Source of the DNA: Kumtagia sp052180275
GTDB lineage: Bacteria > Pseudomonadota > Alphaproteobacteria > Rhizobiales > Rhizobiaceae
Assembly: GCF_052180275.1 (NCBI RefSeq)
Contig: NZ_CP197465.1
Location: 3,286,001 to 3,350,000 of the forward strand
Reading direction: 5' to 3'
Length of the DNA: 64,000 nucleotides
Shown here: positions 49,195 to 58,631 of the stretch, piece by piece
Numbering within the stretch: position 1 is the stretch's first letter
Layout of the letters: the number at the start of each line of letters is the position of its first letter
Notes under the pieces: model-generated
The model's database searches: none
Seen by the model: only the letters and a program-made list of their open reading frames with translations
What the model was told of the DNA's origin: nothing
Made by a program: the position numbers and the translations under genes

Positions 49195-49223
49195 CCTATA
49201 GCCCCTGCGACGGGTTGTCGCAA
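49195..49223 (-). promoter_or_regulatory. Candidate sigma-70-type promoter of the tRNA-like/slipin unit
   Basis: Reading leftward, TTGCGA (49218-49223) and TATAGG (49195-49200) are spaced by exactly 17 bases. This is a good housekeeping-promoter match about 110 bases upstream of the first tRNA-like element. No other gene lies between. The match is to a short consensus and is unproven. Confidence 0.4.
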
Positions 49224-49302
49224 GCGGCATTGTCATGGCAATTTCGCGGCTTCTTTGGGTGGTTGTATTTCGGCAACATCTGTCTGTGTCGCGCATACCG
49301 AA

Positions 49303-49857
49303 TCAATTGAACACGATCCGCCCCAGCACCCGCAGGCGATCGCCGTCCGCCTGCACGATCACCGCCTCGCCCTCGCGCGGCGTCACGCCCGTCAGCGCCT
49401 GCACCACATCCGCATGGGTCACCATCACCAGATTGTCGGAGCCGGCGAAGCCGGCCACAGCCTCCATGATGGCCTTCAGTTGCCCGGCCTTTTCCACCTC
49501 GTCCGCCTTAACCGGGTCAAGCGGCTCGAACGGTTCGGGATCGGCCTCGAAGGCGAGGCGCGCGGTATCGAGGCAACGGCACCAGCGGCTGGACAGCACG
49601 CGCTCGATGGGGGCTGCGCGCGCCGCGAACAGCGCGCCAATTTTTCGCGCCTGCTGTTTTCCGCGTTCCGAAAGGTTGCGCTGCGTGGCGCATTTCTCGA
49701 TGTCGAAATTGGCGGGCTCGGCGCCGCCGCCGCTCATGGCGTGGCGCAGCAGCACGACATGCCCGCCTTCGCGGAGCAGCGCCCAACCGGCTTCCGTGGC
49801 CTGCGCGGCAGGCGCCGCGGCGATCGCCAACAGCAGCGCGAAAACGATCCGAAGCAT
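49303..49857 (-). CDS. SixA-like histidine phosphatase, exported
   Basis: 184 residues. A Sec signal peptide (MLRIVFALLLAIAAAPAAQA) starts at ATG 49857, which has GGGAGG about 4 bases upstream. The phosphoglycerate-mutase-superfamily site is LLRHAMSGGG (catalytic RHA in place of the usual RHG), and the second His is in MVTHADVVQALTG. VLSSRWCRCLDTARLAFEAD is the conserved substrate-site block. It is presumably a periplasmic phosphatase; substrate unknown. Confidence 0.83.
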   Translation of the reverse strand: MLRIVFALLLAIAAAPAAQATEAGWALLREGGHVVLLRHAMSGGGAEPANFDIEKCATQRNLSERGKQQARKIGALFAARAAPIERVLSSRWCRCLDTARLAFEADPEPFEPLDPVKADEVEKAGQLKAIMEAVAGFAGSDNLVMVTHADVVQALTGVTPREGEAVIVQADGDRLRVLGRIVFN

Positions 49858-49955
49858 CCATCCTCCCAGTCTTTCTCCGGATATAGGGATGGCAAAGCGC
49901 CGTGAAAGACAAGGCAACCCGTCCTGCCGAATACGTGATCGCCGTGCGCGGCCCG

Positions 49956-52900
49956 CTATTTCGCCAATTGCTGGTCGATCAGCGCGATCTTCTTGTCGGT
50001 GAGCGGGATCGGCATGAGATAGCCGGCCTCGGTAAAACCCTGCTTGGCGAGTTCGAAATACTGCTTCGCGCGTTCGTATTCCGGTTTGCCGCCACCCCCG
50101 AACGAGGCGAGGTTCCAATGCACGTCGCCGAGATTGTTCTGCTCGAACGCCCATTGCAGCGGCTGAGCCTTCCGCGTGAACACCTTTAGCGAGGCCGAGA
50201 ACGCGGCCTCCGCCTCATTCAGGTATCTGGCGGTCGTCTCGCGGTTGCCGAGGTTGATCAGGCTCATGCCGAGGCCGTTCTGGGTGTTGGCCCAGTCGAC
50301 CGGCGCGTTGTCCTGCGTCAGCACCTCCAGCGCCTCGCGCCGTGCTGCGATGGCGTCCTTCAGGCTTTGCGTGCCGTCCTCATTGTTGCTCAGCCAGTGA
50401 AGCGTCGAGCCGAGCGCGGCCTTCGACAGCGCCCAGGAACGCGGCGTCGCCTCGCGCGAATATTCGGCCAGCGAATCGCGATAGGCGGCGACCGCCTCGT
50501 GATAGCGCGCCGGCTCGTTCGACATGCCTCCCAGCAGCTGCAAGGTGTTGCCGATATTGTAGTTGGTCATCGCCCAGTCGAGCGGGAAATCCCGGCGCTT
50601 GTAGACGCGCAGCGCGGCCCGGAAGGTCGAGGCCGATTCCTTCATCGTCTCCTGGTCCATGCGGCGCTGGCCCAGCGTCTGCAGGATGGCGCCGAGATTG
50701 TTCTGGGCGGACGCCCAGTCGACCGGAAAATCCTTGCGGGTGAACACGGCCTGCGCGTCGCGCAGCGCCGTCGCCGCCTCCTCCAGCACATCGGTCCCGA
50801 GGTCGAACTTCGTCGAATTGCTCAGCGCGTTGGCGAGGTTCAGCCGGCTGGTCGCCCAGGAGCGCGGGAAGGATTCGCGCTTGCGCACCTCCAGCGCCGC
50901 GCGGAACGCCGCCGCCGCTTCCTGGTACTTCGCCGGATCGTTGCGGTAGGTGCCAAGCGCGTTCAGCGTGTTGCCGAGATTGTTCTGCACCAGCGCCCAT
51001 TCGACGGGATATTTTTCGAGCGAAAACTCTTCCAGCGCCAGCCGGTAGGCCGCTTCGGCGGCGACAAGGTGCCCGGCGCCGGTCTCGCGCTCGGCAAGGG
51101 CGTAGGAGGCCAGCCCGATATTGTTCTGGGTGTTGGCCCAGTCGCGCGGCAGTCTCGCCCGGTCCTGCTTCTCCAGCGCCTTGCCGAAAGCCTCGATGGC
51201 GTCGCGGATGCGTTGGTTGTCGCCCTCGCGCTCGCCGAGTTTCAAGAGCACGGTGCCCATGTTGCTCTGCGCGTAGGCCCATTCGGTGTCCTGCTTGCCG
51301 TCGTCCAGCCAGCGGAGCGCTTCGCGATAGGTGTCCAGAGCGTCCTTGAGCGTGGTGGAATCGGTGTCCATTTCACCGAGGCTTTGCAGCGCCACGCCGT
51401 AATTGTTGAGGGCGAGGCCGCGATTCGCGGTCTGGATGGCCTGGTCGCCGGACTCCAGGACGCGCTGGTAGAGGTCGAGCGCCCTTCTCAGCGCCTCGCG
51501 CGCCCCGGTCTTGTTGCCGTGATCGTAGAGCGCTGTCGCCTGCGCGCTGAGAAGCGTGCGGAACGTTTTTCCGTCCCAGCGCTCGGCAAGGTCAGCCGCC
51601 TTTCCGTAGTCGGCCGCAGCCGCCAGGAAATCGAAACCGAGCGCGGCAGCGTCGCCTCGCTTTTCATAGACGGCGGCGTCGGCCAGCCTGCGTTGTTTCA
51701 GCGCGGTCTCGGCCTGGTCGACCGTGCCGGTGTTGGCCTCCACCCGCGCCACCGCATCGTCCAGGAATTTTCGCGCCGTGGCGATGGCGCCCTCGCGGAT
51801 CGCCTTGTCGGCGGAAGCGGAAAGCCGCGCGATCTCCGGATCGTCGGTGCGCAATGCTTCGTTCTGCTCGATCAGGTCCTTCAGCCGGCCGGCCTGTGCG
51901 TCCAGCACCTTCCCGAGCTGCGTCGGGTCCTCCGGAATGTTCTCCGTGCCCAGTGCCTTCAGGACGCCGTAGAGCGCGTCGAGCGGCACGCCGTCTTTCG
52001 ACGCCGCCGTCTCGACCTGCACGCGGTTGACGTCGGGCAGGGTGGAGATTGTGAGCAACAGTTTCCGCCGCTCACCGGTGATCAGCGCGTCGTCGCCGGC
52101 GGGCTCGTCCGGCGAGACGCCGAAATAGAGGAAGCGGCGCAGGCTCTCGTTGGTCCACGGCCGCTGCCGCGCTCTGGTGTCCAGATACACCTCCTCGGTC
52201 ACCATGCGCATGACCGCGCCGAATTCCTCGCCCTTCATCGCCGACAGATGCCGCAGCAGCGCGGCGGCATAGGGGCTGTTCTCTCCCGCCGGGCCGTCCA
52301 GCGCCGGCCGGCCGGGCTCGGCCGCGAAACCGACCAGCATTCCGAGGTTTTCCGCGGCCTTGTCGGCGTCCGGCAAGGCTTTGGCGCCGCGCACCAGCGT
52401 CAGCCCCCCAGCCCCGACCGGCTCGGCCGAGCCGGTCGGCGTCCGCCGCAGCTTCGCGCCGGCCGGAAAGGGGTTGGTCCGGCAGGCATCCAGCAGCACG
52501 ATGGAGACGGGAACCGTCTGCTTCAATCGGTCGATGATGCCGGAGACCGCTACCAGCCGCTCGCCGGCGTCGTCCAGCGCCGAAAGGTCGGCGTCCACCG
52601 GCACCAGGAAATTCTCCCCGGCCGCCTCGATGCCGTGGCCGGAATAATAGAGGAAGGCGACGTCCGCGCCCTCCGCGTCCTCGACGAAACGCTCCAGGTC
52701 GCGCGCCAGCTTCTTCGCATCGCGGTCGCTGACGCTGCGGGCGTCGAAGCCGAGATCGGTCAGCAGCTTGACCATCTCGCGCGCATCGTTGGCAGGGTTG
52801 GGCAGCGCCGGAATATGCCGGTAATCCGACTGGCCGATCACCAGCGCCACGCCGTTCAGGCTTTCCTCGGCGCGGGCGGGCAGGGCGGCGATAACGGTTA

Positions 52901-53021
52901 AAGCGAGGAGAGCGATCGCCAGAAAAATGCCGGTCGGGGACCGGAGGGTCGCCGCTCCTGTCGCGACGCGCGAGGCGGCGGGCCCGGAGGGCGAGCCTGA
53001 GGGGAAGTCAATGCTGGTCAT
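49956..53021 (-). CDS. Caspase-family peptidase with C-terminal TPR-like repeats
   Basis: 1021 residues. After an N-terminal hydrophobic/signal-anchor stretch (GIFLAIALLALTVIAALPAR), a C14 caspase p20-like domain starts at about residue 55. It contains the catalytic His129 in FLYYSGHGIEAAGENF and Cys180 in IVLLDACRTNPFPAGAKL. After a spacer, at least nine ~50-residue repeats run to the C terminus, each with a core like DWANTQNNIGLASYAL or EWALVQNNLGNTLNAL. They are TPR-like. Proteins of this layout are exported or membrane-bound peptidases or scaffolds of unknown substrate. ATG 53021 is used, with ATG 53033 as an alternative. Confidence 0.85.
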   Translation of the reverse strand: MTSIDFPSGSPSGPAASRVATGAATLRSPTGIFLAIALLALTVIAALPARAEESLNGVALVIGQSDYRHIPALPNPANDAREMVKLLTDLGFDARSVSDRDAKKLARDLERFVEDAEGADVAFLYYSGHGIEAAGENFLVPVDADLSALDDAGERLVAVSGIIDRLKQTVPVSIVLLDACRTNPFPAGAKLRRTPTGSAEPVGAGGLTLVRGAKALPDADKAAENLGMLVGFAAEPGRPALDGPAGENSPYAAALLRHLSAMKGEEFGAVMRMVTEEVYLDTRARQRPWTNESLRRFLYFGVSPDEPAGDDALITGERRKLLLTISTLPDVNRVQVETAASKDGVPLDALYGVLKALGTENIPEDPTQLGKVLDAQAGRLKDLIEQNEALRTDDPEIARLSASADKAIREGAIATARKFLDDAVARVEANTGTVDQAETALKQRRLADAAVYEKRGDAAALGFDFLAAAADYGKAADLAERWDGKTFRTLLSAQATALYDHGNKTGAREALRRALDLYQRVLESGDQAIQTANRGLALNNYGVALQSLGEMDTDSTTLKDALDTYREALRWLDDGKQDTEWAYAQSNMGTVLLKLGEREGDNQRIRDAIEAFGKALEKQDRARLPRDWANTQNNIGLASYALAERETGAGHLVAAEAAYRLALEEFSLEKYPVEWALVQNNLGNTLNALGTYRNDPAKYQEAAAAFRAALEVRKRESFPRSWATSRLNLANALSNSTKFDLGTDVLEEAATALRDAQAVFTRKDFPVDWASAQNNLGAILQTLGQRRMDQETMKESASTFRAALRVYKRRDFPLDWAMTNYNIGNTLQLLGGMSNEPARYHEAVAAYRDSLAEYSREATPRSWALSKAALGSTLHWLSNNEDGTQSLKDAIAARREALEVLTQDNAPVDWANTQNGLGMSLINLGNRETTARYLNEAEAAFSASLKVFTRKAQPLQWAFEQNNLGDVHWNLASFGGGGKPEYERAKQYFELAKQGFTEAGYLMPIPLTDKKIALIDQQLAK

Positions 53022-53192
53022 CCCGGCAATCATGTCCCTTGCGCCAAAACCTGACCAGCGACATCGCGGCCCTTCCCGGAGAAATTGTGGCAGGCGTTGC
53101 GGCCCGGCCAAACCTCGCCTATCAAGGCCGCAGCCTTTTCCGGCGCGGACTCCGGCCCGTCGCCCCCAATGCTCGGGCCGATCCGCCGAAAA

Positions 53193-54143
53193 ATGTCCCC
53201 GCTCGTCGAAACCGTGCTGTTCATCTTCGGCCTCGTGGCGCTCGGCTACGTCGCCGGAGCGACGGGCTACCTGAAGGTCCAGACCGGCGACGCGCTGTCC
53301 GAGTTCGCGGTCGGCGTGGCGCTGCCGCTGCTTTTGTTCCGCACGATGGTGACCGCCGATTTCCACGGCGCCGCGCCCTGGGCGATGTGGGGCGTCTATT
53401 TCTCCGCAGTCATCGTCGCCTGGACGACCGGCCACCTTCTGACGACGCGGGTGTTCGGCCGCGATTCCAAGGCCGGCGTGGTCGGCGGCGTTTCCTCGGC
53501 TTTCTCCAACATCGTGCTGCTCGGCATCCCGTTCATGCTGGGCGTGTTCGGGCAGCAGGGGTTCGAGCAACTGTCGCTGCTCATCTCCGTGCACCTGCCG
53601 ACGATGCTCATGGCTTCCATCATCCTTTTCCAGTTCGTCAGCCGGCGGGACGGCGAGCCCATGCATCCGCTGATCATCGTGCGCGACTTCCTGCGCAGGT
53701 TCTTCACCAACCCGCTGATCCTGGGGATCTTTCTCGGCCTGCTGTGGCGGCTGGCCGGCATCGAGATGCCGGCGCTGGCGATGCGCTTCGTCGACGCGCT
53801 GGCCGGCATCGCCGCGCCGCTGGCGCTGTTCGCCATGGGGCTCGGCCTGAAGAAATTCGGCATTTCCGGAAACGTGCGGCCGGCGATCGTGCTGTCCATG
53901 GTGAAACTCTTGCTGATGCCGGCGGCGGCCCTCGCGCTGGCGTGGCTGTTCGGCCTGCCGCCGCTGACCGCCAAGATCGCGGTGGCCGCCGCGGCCCTGC
54001 CGTCGGGCGTCAACTCCTACCTGATCGCCGTGCAGTTCGGCACCGGCCAAGCGCTGGCGTCGAACCAGATGACGATCGCCACCGCGCTCGCCGCCGTCAC
54101 CATGACGGCGTGGATGGCGGTGGTGCAGATGGTGTTCGGGTAG
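53193..54143 (+). CDS. AEC-family (auxin efflux carrier-type) transporter
   Basis: 316 residues with about 10 hydrophobic segments (for example TVLFIFGLVALGYVAGATGY and VALPLLLFRTMVTADFHGAA). The mid-protein SSAFSNIVLLGIPFMLGVFG and late ALPSGVNSYLIAVQFGTGQA motifs identify the bacterial AEC/bile-acid-symporter-like carriers. The substrate is unknown; malonate or malate are known substrates for some relatives. ATG 53193 gives the family N terminus. It is divergent from the caspase gene. Confidence 0.82.
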   Translation: MSPLVETVLFIFGLVALGYVAGATGYLKVQTGDALSEFAVGVALPLLLFRTMVTADFHGAAPWAMWGVYFSAVIVAWTTGHLLTTRVFGRDSKAGVVGGVSSAFSNIVLLGIPFMLGVFGQQGFEQLSLLISVHLPTMLMASIILFQFVSRRDGEPMHPLIIVRDFLRRFFTNPLILGIFLGLLWRLAGIEMPALAMRFVDALAGIAAPLALFAMGLGLKKFGISGNVRPAIVLSMVKLLLMPAAALALAWLFGLPPLTAKIAVAAAALPSGVNSYLIAVQFGTGQALASNQMTIATALAAVTMTAWMAVVQMVFG

Positions 54144-54410
54144 GCGCCGCCCTGGCGAAGTGCATCGCGCCGGCGATCACGGCGCTGCGCTGGGCGGGTA
54201 GGGCCACGTAAATTACACACCTCCGCTGGCGGTCCCCGACATTGTCGCTAATGTAGTGCAATCTCTAGAGCCAACGGTTTTTGGTACGGGCTGGCTCCGA
54301 CTGCGGGCCTGTAAGGCACCGGGAAGCGGGGCGAGGCTTTTGTACCGCGGTCACACTCCTGGTTTCAGAGACAACAAAGACGTCGTTCCGGCATCTGAGG
54401 AGAAAGTCCA

Positions 54411-54737
54411 GTGGCAATAATCCATAAAATGTACCTCTCGACTGGTGTTCTTGCCTTGCTCGCGCTGGCCGGTTGCCAGGGCTCTCCCGGCACGAAGGCT
54501 TCGGCAGCCACGGGGCAGATCGTCTCGGCCGGCCAGATGCCCGACTTCTGCCGGTCGCAGTTCGCCAATCAAACGGGAGTGACTCTCGGGGAAATCTCGA
54601 CGGACAATCCCGTCGTCGCGGCCAGCGGAACGACGATCCGCGGCTCTTGGACCTTGCCGAACGACGATGACACGGCGGGAACTTTCCTTTGCCGCTTTGG
54701 ACCCAACGGTGCGTTCCAGGGTGTGAACCAGATCTGA
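54411..54737 (+). CDS. Small lipoprotein
   Basis: 108 residues with a type II signal: MYLSTGVLALLALAGC ends in the lipobox LAGC, so Cys22 is the likely lipidated residue. The mature part is small and Gly/Thr-rich (SGTTIRGSWTLPNDDDTAG; CRFGPNGAFQGVNQI). GTG 54411 has AGGAG 8 bases upstream; ATG 54429 is an in-frame alternative. Function unknown. It converges with the sortase gene. Confidence 0.7.
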   Translation: MAIIHKMYLSTGVLALLALAGCQGSPGTKASAATGQIVSAGQMPDFCRSQFANQTGVTLGEISTDNPVVAASGTTIRGSWTLPNDDDTAGTFLCRFGPNGAFQGVNQI

Positions 54738-54756
54738 GGCGGCGTTTCCCGGGGCT

Positions 54757-55374
54757 TCAGGCGCCGGGCATCCGCTTGTCCGTGACCGCTCCGACCAATG
54801 CGGCATGGACCACATACCGTAGCGGTCCGCGCGTCTTGGCGTCGAGCGGCCAGCAGGTGACGAGCGCGAGTTGTGCGCCGTCATGCTCGGCCGAAATGCC
54901 GGACTGGTTCCAGGCCACGACCTCGCTGCCGGTGACCGTATAGGTGAACCGCCTGCCGTCGGCGCGTGTCACCTCGACCTCGTCGCCGGCTTCCACGGCG
55001 CCGAGGAAGGCGAAATGCGTGTCGCGATGCGCCGCGTAGACGGTGGTGCCGGCCTCGCCGGGCTCGGCCGATTGCGGCAGGTGGCCGGGGCCGAAGGCCA
55101 GCGCCTCGCCGCTCGCGCCTTCCAGCACGATGGCCGAGCGGCCTAGACGCGGGACAGATACGCGCGCCACCGGCCAGGTGTCCGCCCATTCCCACGCCTT
55201 CACCGGCTGGCCCGAGGCGATGCTCGCGGCGAAGGCGCGCTCCAGCAGCACCTGCGCCAGCATCGCCTTCGCCTGGATCCAGACGCCGTTGCCGAGCAGG
55301 GCGAGGCCGAGCAGGGCGAGGCCGAGCGCGGCGATTGCCGCCGCGCTCCAGTTGAGGTTGCGCCGGGCGGTCAT
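54757..55374 (-). CDS. Class GN sortase
   Basis: 205 residues with an N-terminal membrane anchor (AAAIAALGLALLGLALLGNG). The sortase site is complete: His116 in YAAHRDTHFAFLG, Cys174 in LALVTCWPLDAKTRG and Arg186 in GPLRYVVHA. Class GN sortases of Gram-negatives are dedicated to one neighbouring target. The target gene overlaps this one by 4 bases (ATGA at 55371-55374). It acts at the outer face of the inner membrane. Confidence 0.88.
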   Translation of the reverse strand: MTARRNLNWSAAAIAALGLALLGLALLGNGVWIQAKAMLAQVLLERAFAASIASGQPVKAWEWADTWPVARVSVPRLGRSAIVLEGASGEALAFGPGHLPQSAEPGEAGTTVYAAHRDTHFAFLGAVEAGDEVEVTRADGRRFTYTVTGSEVVAWNQSGISAEHDGAQLALVTCWPLDAKTRGPLRYVVHAALVGAVTDKRMPGA

Positions 55375-57521
55375 GCGACGCCCCGGCGGCGGGCGGCGGC
55401 CTGCAGCGCCAGCGCCAGTGCGATCAGCATGGCGCCGGCGATCATCAGCATCTGCGATGGCGTCGCCGTCTGCGGCAGGTCGATCTGCTTCGGCTGGGCA
55501 GCGGCTTGCGCGGGTGCGGGCGCGGCCTTGACCGAAGCCACCATCGTCGCATCGAGCATGGCCTCGCGTTCGGGCTTCGGCTCTTGCTCGCCGAAAACCT
55601 TGTCGAAGTCCCAGCCGGCCGGCAGGTTCAACGGCACGTCGGCGCGCGCCAGCGGCTCGCCCTGCTGGCGCGACGGCGTCTTGTCGACCGCCACCAGGCT
55701 GGTGACGCGGCTGACCAGATGGTGCTCCAGCGCCAGCGAGAGGATGCGGGCGTCGGCGGCGGTCTGCTCGATCCGGCCGAGGCTCCGCGCCACCTCAGCG
55801 TCGTCGATCATGCGGCGCGCCCACAGTTTGCCGATGCCGGAGCCGGGGACGGATTTGTCGAGGGCGATCGTCTCGCTCCACGTCCGGTCGCCGATCGTGC
55901 CGGAGATGCCGAGCGTTCCCTCGAGTTCAAGCGCCTTGACCAGCAGGGTCAGCGGCTCGCCGCGATAGAGGTCCGGCAGGTCGGAGGGGGTAGGCTCGAT
56001 CGAAGCGCTGCTTGCCGTGACTTTCAGGTTGGTGACCGCCGGGTTCTCCAGCTTGGCGAACAGTTCGCGCATGCGCTCCTCAACCTGGCCGCCTTCGCCG
56101 ATCTGGGTAAAACTGCCGCGTCCGATTTCGGCCATGCGCGTCATCAGGAAGCCGTTGGGCGCCGAGCCGATGCCGACCATGAAGACGCGCGAACGGCCGC
56201 GTTGCGTGCCGAGCAGGTCGAACATCTGCTGCTCGTTGCCGATCGCGCCGTCGGTCAGGAACACCACCTGGCGCAGGTACGAGGCGTCGCCGGGGTTTTG
56301 GTCGTCCAGCGCGGCGCGCAGCGGCTCGAGCATCTCGGTGCCGCCATCGGCATCGAGGGCCGCCACGAAGTTTCGTGCATAGTCGATATTCTGCCGGCTT
56401 GCCTCCACCGCGCGCGGAAACACCCGTTCCATCGTGTTGTCGAAGCGGATGACGTTGAACCTGTCGCCCGCGTCCAGCCGGTCGAGTGCATAAACCAGGC
56501 TCGCCTTGGCCTGCGCCATCGACGGACCGGCCATCGAGCCGGAATTGTCGATCACGAAGATCGCCTCGCGCGGCAGCCGCTTCTGCTGCGGCTCGCTCGA
56601 AGGCGGTGTGATCTGCACCAGCGCATACTGATCGTCGGCCAGTTTTTCGGCGAACACCGACACCGCCGGCGCCTGGCTCGGCTTGGCCGTCCAGGTCAAT
56701 TCGAAATCCCGGTCGGCAAATTCGGGGTTCTTCAGCGTAATGTCCCTGGCCTGCGCCTCGCCGGCCGCCACGACGTCATGATACGAGCTCTTGACCTCGC
56801 CGATGTCGAAACCCGGCTTGAGGTGCACGGCGACGGCGATCGGATTGACCGGCGGATTCTTTCGCGGGTCGAGCACCGGCGGCTCGATGTTCGCACGGTC
56901 CGGCACCGGATCGGAGACGATGTACATCTCCTGGCCTTCCGCCGACGCCGACAGGGCAAGCGCCGGCAGCGGACTGTAGCGCGGCGCCACCACCATCGGC
57001 ACGCGCAGACTGAAGACGCCGCTGCTCAGGCGCACCGGCTGCTGGTACTCGATCTGGATGACAATGCTCTCCCGGGGGCCGATGTTGGCGATCTGGTTGG
57101 TGAAGATGTTCGGCCGCTCCTGTTCGAGCAGCGCCGCCTTCAGGCCTGCGGCCTTGGCCTTCTCGTAGATCTGCTTTGCTTCCTGCTTTTCCTTGATGTC
57201 GCCGACCACGATGCGGTCGCCGATCACCATCTTCAGCGTGTCGACGGCGGCGTTCTCCGGCAGCGGAAACACATAGACGCCTTCGACCCAGCCATTGGCG
57301 GGGTTCTCGAAGCGCTGGGTGATGCGGGTGCGGGCGATCTGGCCGCTCACCGTGATGTCGAAATCGCTGTCGACGCGTGGCGCCTCGACATACAGGCCGG
57401 GCGTATTGCTTTCGAACAGCAGGGACCCGGTCCCCATGTCGTTCGGCCGCACCAGGCTGGACGCCATGGCGGTGGCGGCGGTCGCTAGTACGGCGACGAG
57501 ACTGATCAATAATCGTTTCAT
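55371..57521 (-). CDS. Marine-proteobacterial-type sortase target protein (VIT + vWA)
   Basis: 716 residues. A signal peptide (MKRLLISLVAVLATAATAMA) is followed by a VIT domain (VDSDFDITVSGQIARTRITQ; GWVEGVYVFPLPENAAVDTL). Next comes a vWA domain with the MIDAS-type DNSGSM motif (AIFVIDNSGSMAGPS) and VVFLTDGAIGNEQQ. The C terminus is a sorting signal, DLPQTATPSQMLMIAGAMLI followed by a hydrophobic stretch and AARRRGVA. This is the TIGR03788-type partner of class GN sortase. GGAG lies 7 bases before ATG 57521. Likely a surface or periplasmic adhesin or stress protein; exact role unknown. Confidence 0.88.
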   Translation of the reverse strand: MKRLLISLVAVLATAATAMASSLVRPNDMGTGSLLFESNTPGLYVEAPRVDSDFDITVSGQIARTRITQRFENPANGWVEGVYVFPLPENAAVDTLKMVIGDRIVVGDIKEKQEAKQIYEKAKAAGLKAALLEQERPNIFTNQIANIGPRESIVIQIEYQQPVRLSSGVFSLRVPMVVAPRYSPLPALALSASAEGQEMYIVSDPVPDRANIEPPVLDPRKNPPVNPIAVAVHLKPGFDIGEVKSSYHDVVAAGEAQARDITLKNPEFADRDFELTWTAKPSQAPAVSVFAEKLADDQYALVQITPPSSEPQQKRLPREAIFVIDNSGSMAGPSMAQAKASLVYALDRLDAGDRFNVIRFDNTMERVFPRAVEASRQNIDYARNFVAALDADGGTEMLEPLRAALDDQNPGDASYLRQVVFLTDGAIGNEQQMFDLLGTQRGRSRVFMVGIGSAPNGFLMTRMAEIGRGSFTQIGEGGQVEERMRELFAKLENPAVTNLKVTASSASIEPTPSDLPDLYRGEPLTLLVKALELEGTLGISGTIGDRTWSETIALDKSVPGSGIGKLWARRMIDDAEVARSLGRIEQTAADARILSLALEHHLVSRVTSLVAVDKTPSRQQGEPLARADVPLNLPAGWDFDKVFGEQEPKPEREAMLDATMVASVKAAPAPAQAAAQPKQIDLPQTATPSQMLMIAGAMLIALALALQAAARRRGVA

Positions 57522-57681
57522 GGTTCCACTCCGTTACCGCCAGGCGTTCGATCGATGAATGCGGACTGGAGCGAGCATGGGTGGACTTCGTGTTGAGCGC
57601 GCGCGTAATCTTCGGCCTTCTTCGGGCGAGTTCAGCAGGTTTTCAGCAGCGCACGCTTGTTGGCGGCAAGCCTATGTGGAA

Positions 57682-58470
57682 ATGTGCGGAAATGTACGCT
57701 TGGCGAAGAGACCGGTGACGGAGCAAACCCTTTCTCAGGCGGAAAACGAGGCGGCGTCGGCGCTCGTGCGTGAATCGCTGGCGCGCCGCCGCGTCACCCG
57801 CCAGTTCCTGGCCGACGAAGCCAGGATCAGCCTGTCGACGCTGGAAAAGGCGCTCTCCGGCCAGCGGGCTTTCACGCTGGCCAGCATCGTGCGGCTGGAG
57901 GCCGCGCTGGGCATCAGCCTGCGTAAACCGCCCCGGCCCGCCGATCATGACCGCGTGGCCGGCGTCGCGCCGGTCGAACTCGGCTCTTATGCGCGCCAGG
58001 CGGTGTCTTGGATCGAGGGACAATACCTGACGCTGCGCACCTCGTTCTCGCGCGCCGATACCGTCTATGCTTACCTCACGACGATTTCGTGGAACGAAGA
58101 GGCGTCGCACCTCGACTTCGTGGAATCCGAACGCATAGACGCGGCCTTCACCCAGTCCGGCCGGGTCTCGATTCCGCACCAATCGGGCCACGTCTATCTC
58201 GTCACCAACGAACTTGGCCAACATCGACTCATCGTCGTCTCCCGCCCGACCATCGAGGGCGACATGGTGGGCCTGCTGACGACGTTGCAGGTCGGAAAAG
58301 GCACGAGCCTGCTGCCGGTCGCGACGCCGATCGTGCTTGTGCCGCTCCGCCGTCTTCCCGGAAACATCAGCTTCGGCCACATCGAGGCAGGCCATGCACG
58401 ATACGAATCCTATCGCGCGGAACTGAGCCGGGCGATCGACGACGGTTTTGCCAAGCTGATCGAGCGGTAA
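57682..58470 (+). CDS. XRE-type HTH transcriptional regulator
   Basis: 262 residues. Residues about 20-85 form the HTH: VRESLARRRVTRQFLADEAR, ISLSTLEKALSGQRAFTLAS and IVRLEAALGISLRK. The C-terminal ~170 residues form a distinct sensor-like domain with VSWIEGQYLTLRTSFSRADT and TLQVGKGTSLLPVATPIVLV. The start is unsettled between ATG 57682 and GTG 57715; the frame is open to 57559. It is divergent from the sortase operon and may control it, by inference. Confidence 0.72.
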   Translation: MCGNVRLAKRPVTEQTLSQAENEAASALVRESLARRRVTRQFLADEARISLSTLEKALSGQRAFTLASIVRLEAALGISLRKPPRPADHDRVAGVAPVELGSYARQAVSWIEGQYLTLRTSFSRADTVYAYLTTISWNEEASHLDFVESERIDAAFTQSGRVSIPHQSGHVYLVTNELGQHRLIVVSRPTIEGDMVGLLTTLQVGKGTSLLPVATPIVLVPLRRLPGNISFGHIEAGHARYESYRAELSRAIDDGFAKLIER

Positions 58471-58631
58471 GGCGCTCTCGGCCTGTGCGGTTGGTCGCGG
58501 CGCTGCCGTCTTGTGTCAACGCTGCCTGATCAGCGAGAGGTTCGGCGCCGGCGAGGCGCTGGCATTGAACCATACGACCAACCGCCTCCACAGTGGCGGC
58601 GATCACCATGACGGTCGTGACCGGAACCCGG

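Noticed and set aside
47435..49223. A complete RtcB RNA-repair operon
   Set aside because: No ligase, cyclase, Ro60 or RtcR gene is found between 41 and 58 kb, and I could not find a sigma-54 promoter upstream of the slipin.
53034..54050. A 340-residue N-terminal extension of the caspase protein
   Set aside because: The frame is open but is antisense to the AEC carrier and is His/Arg/Gln-rich shadow sequence without any motif.
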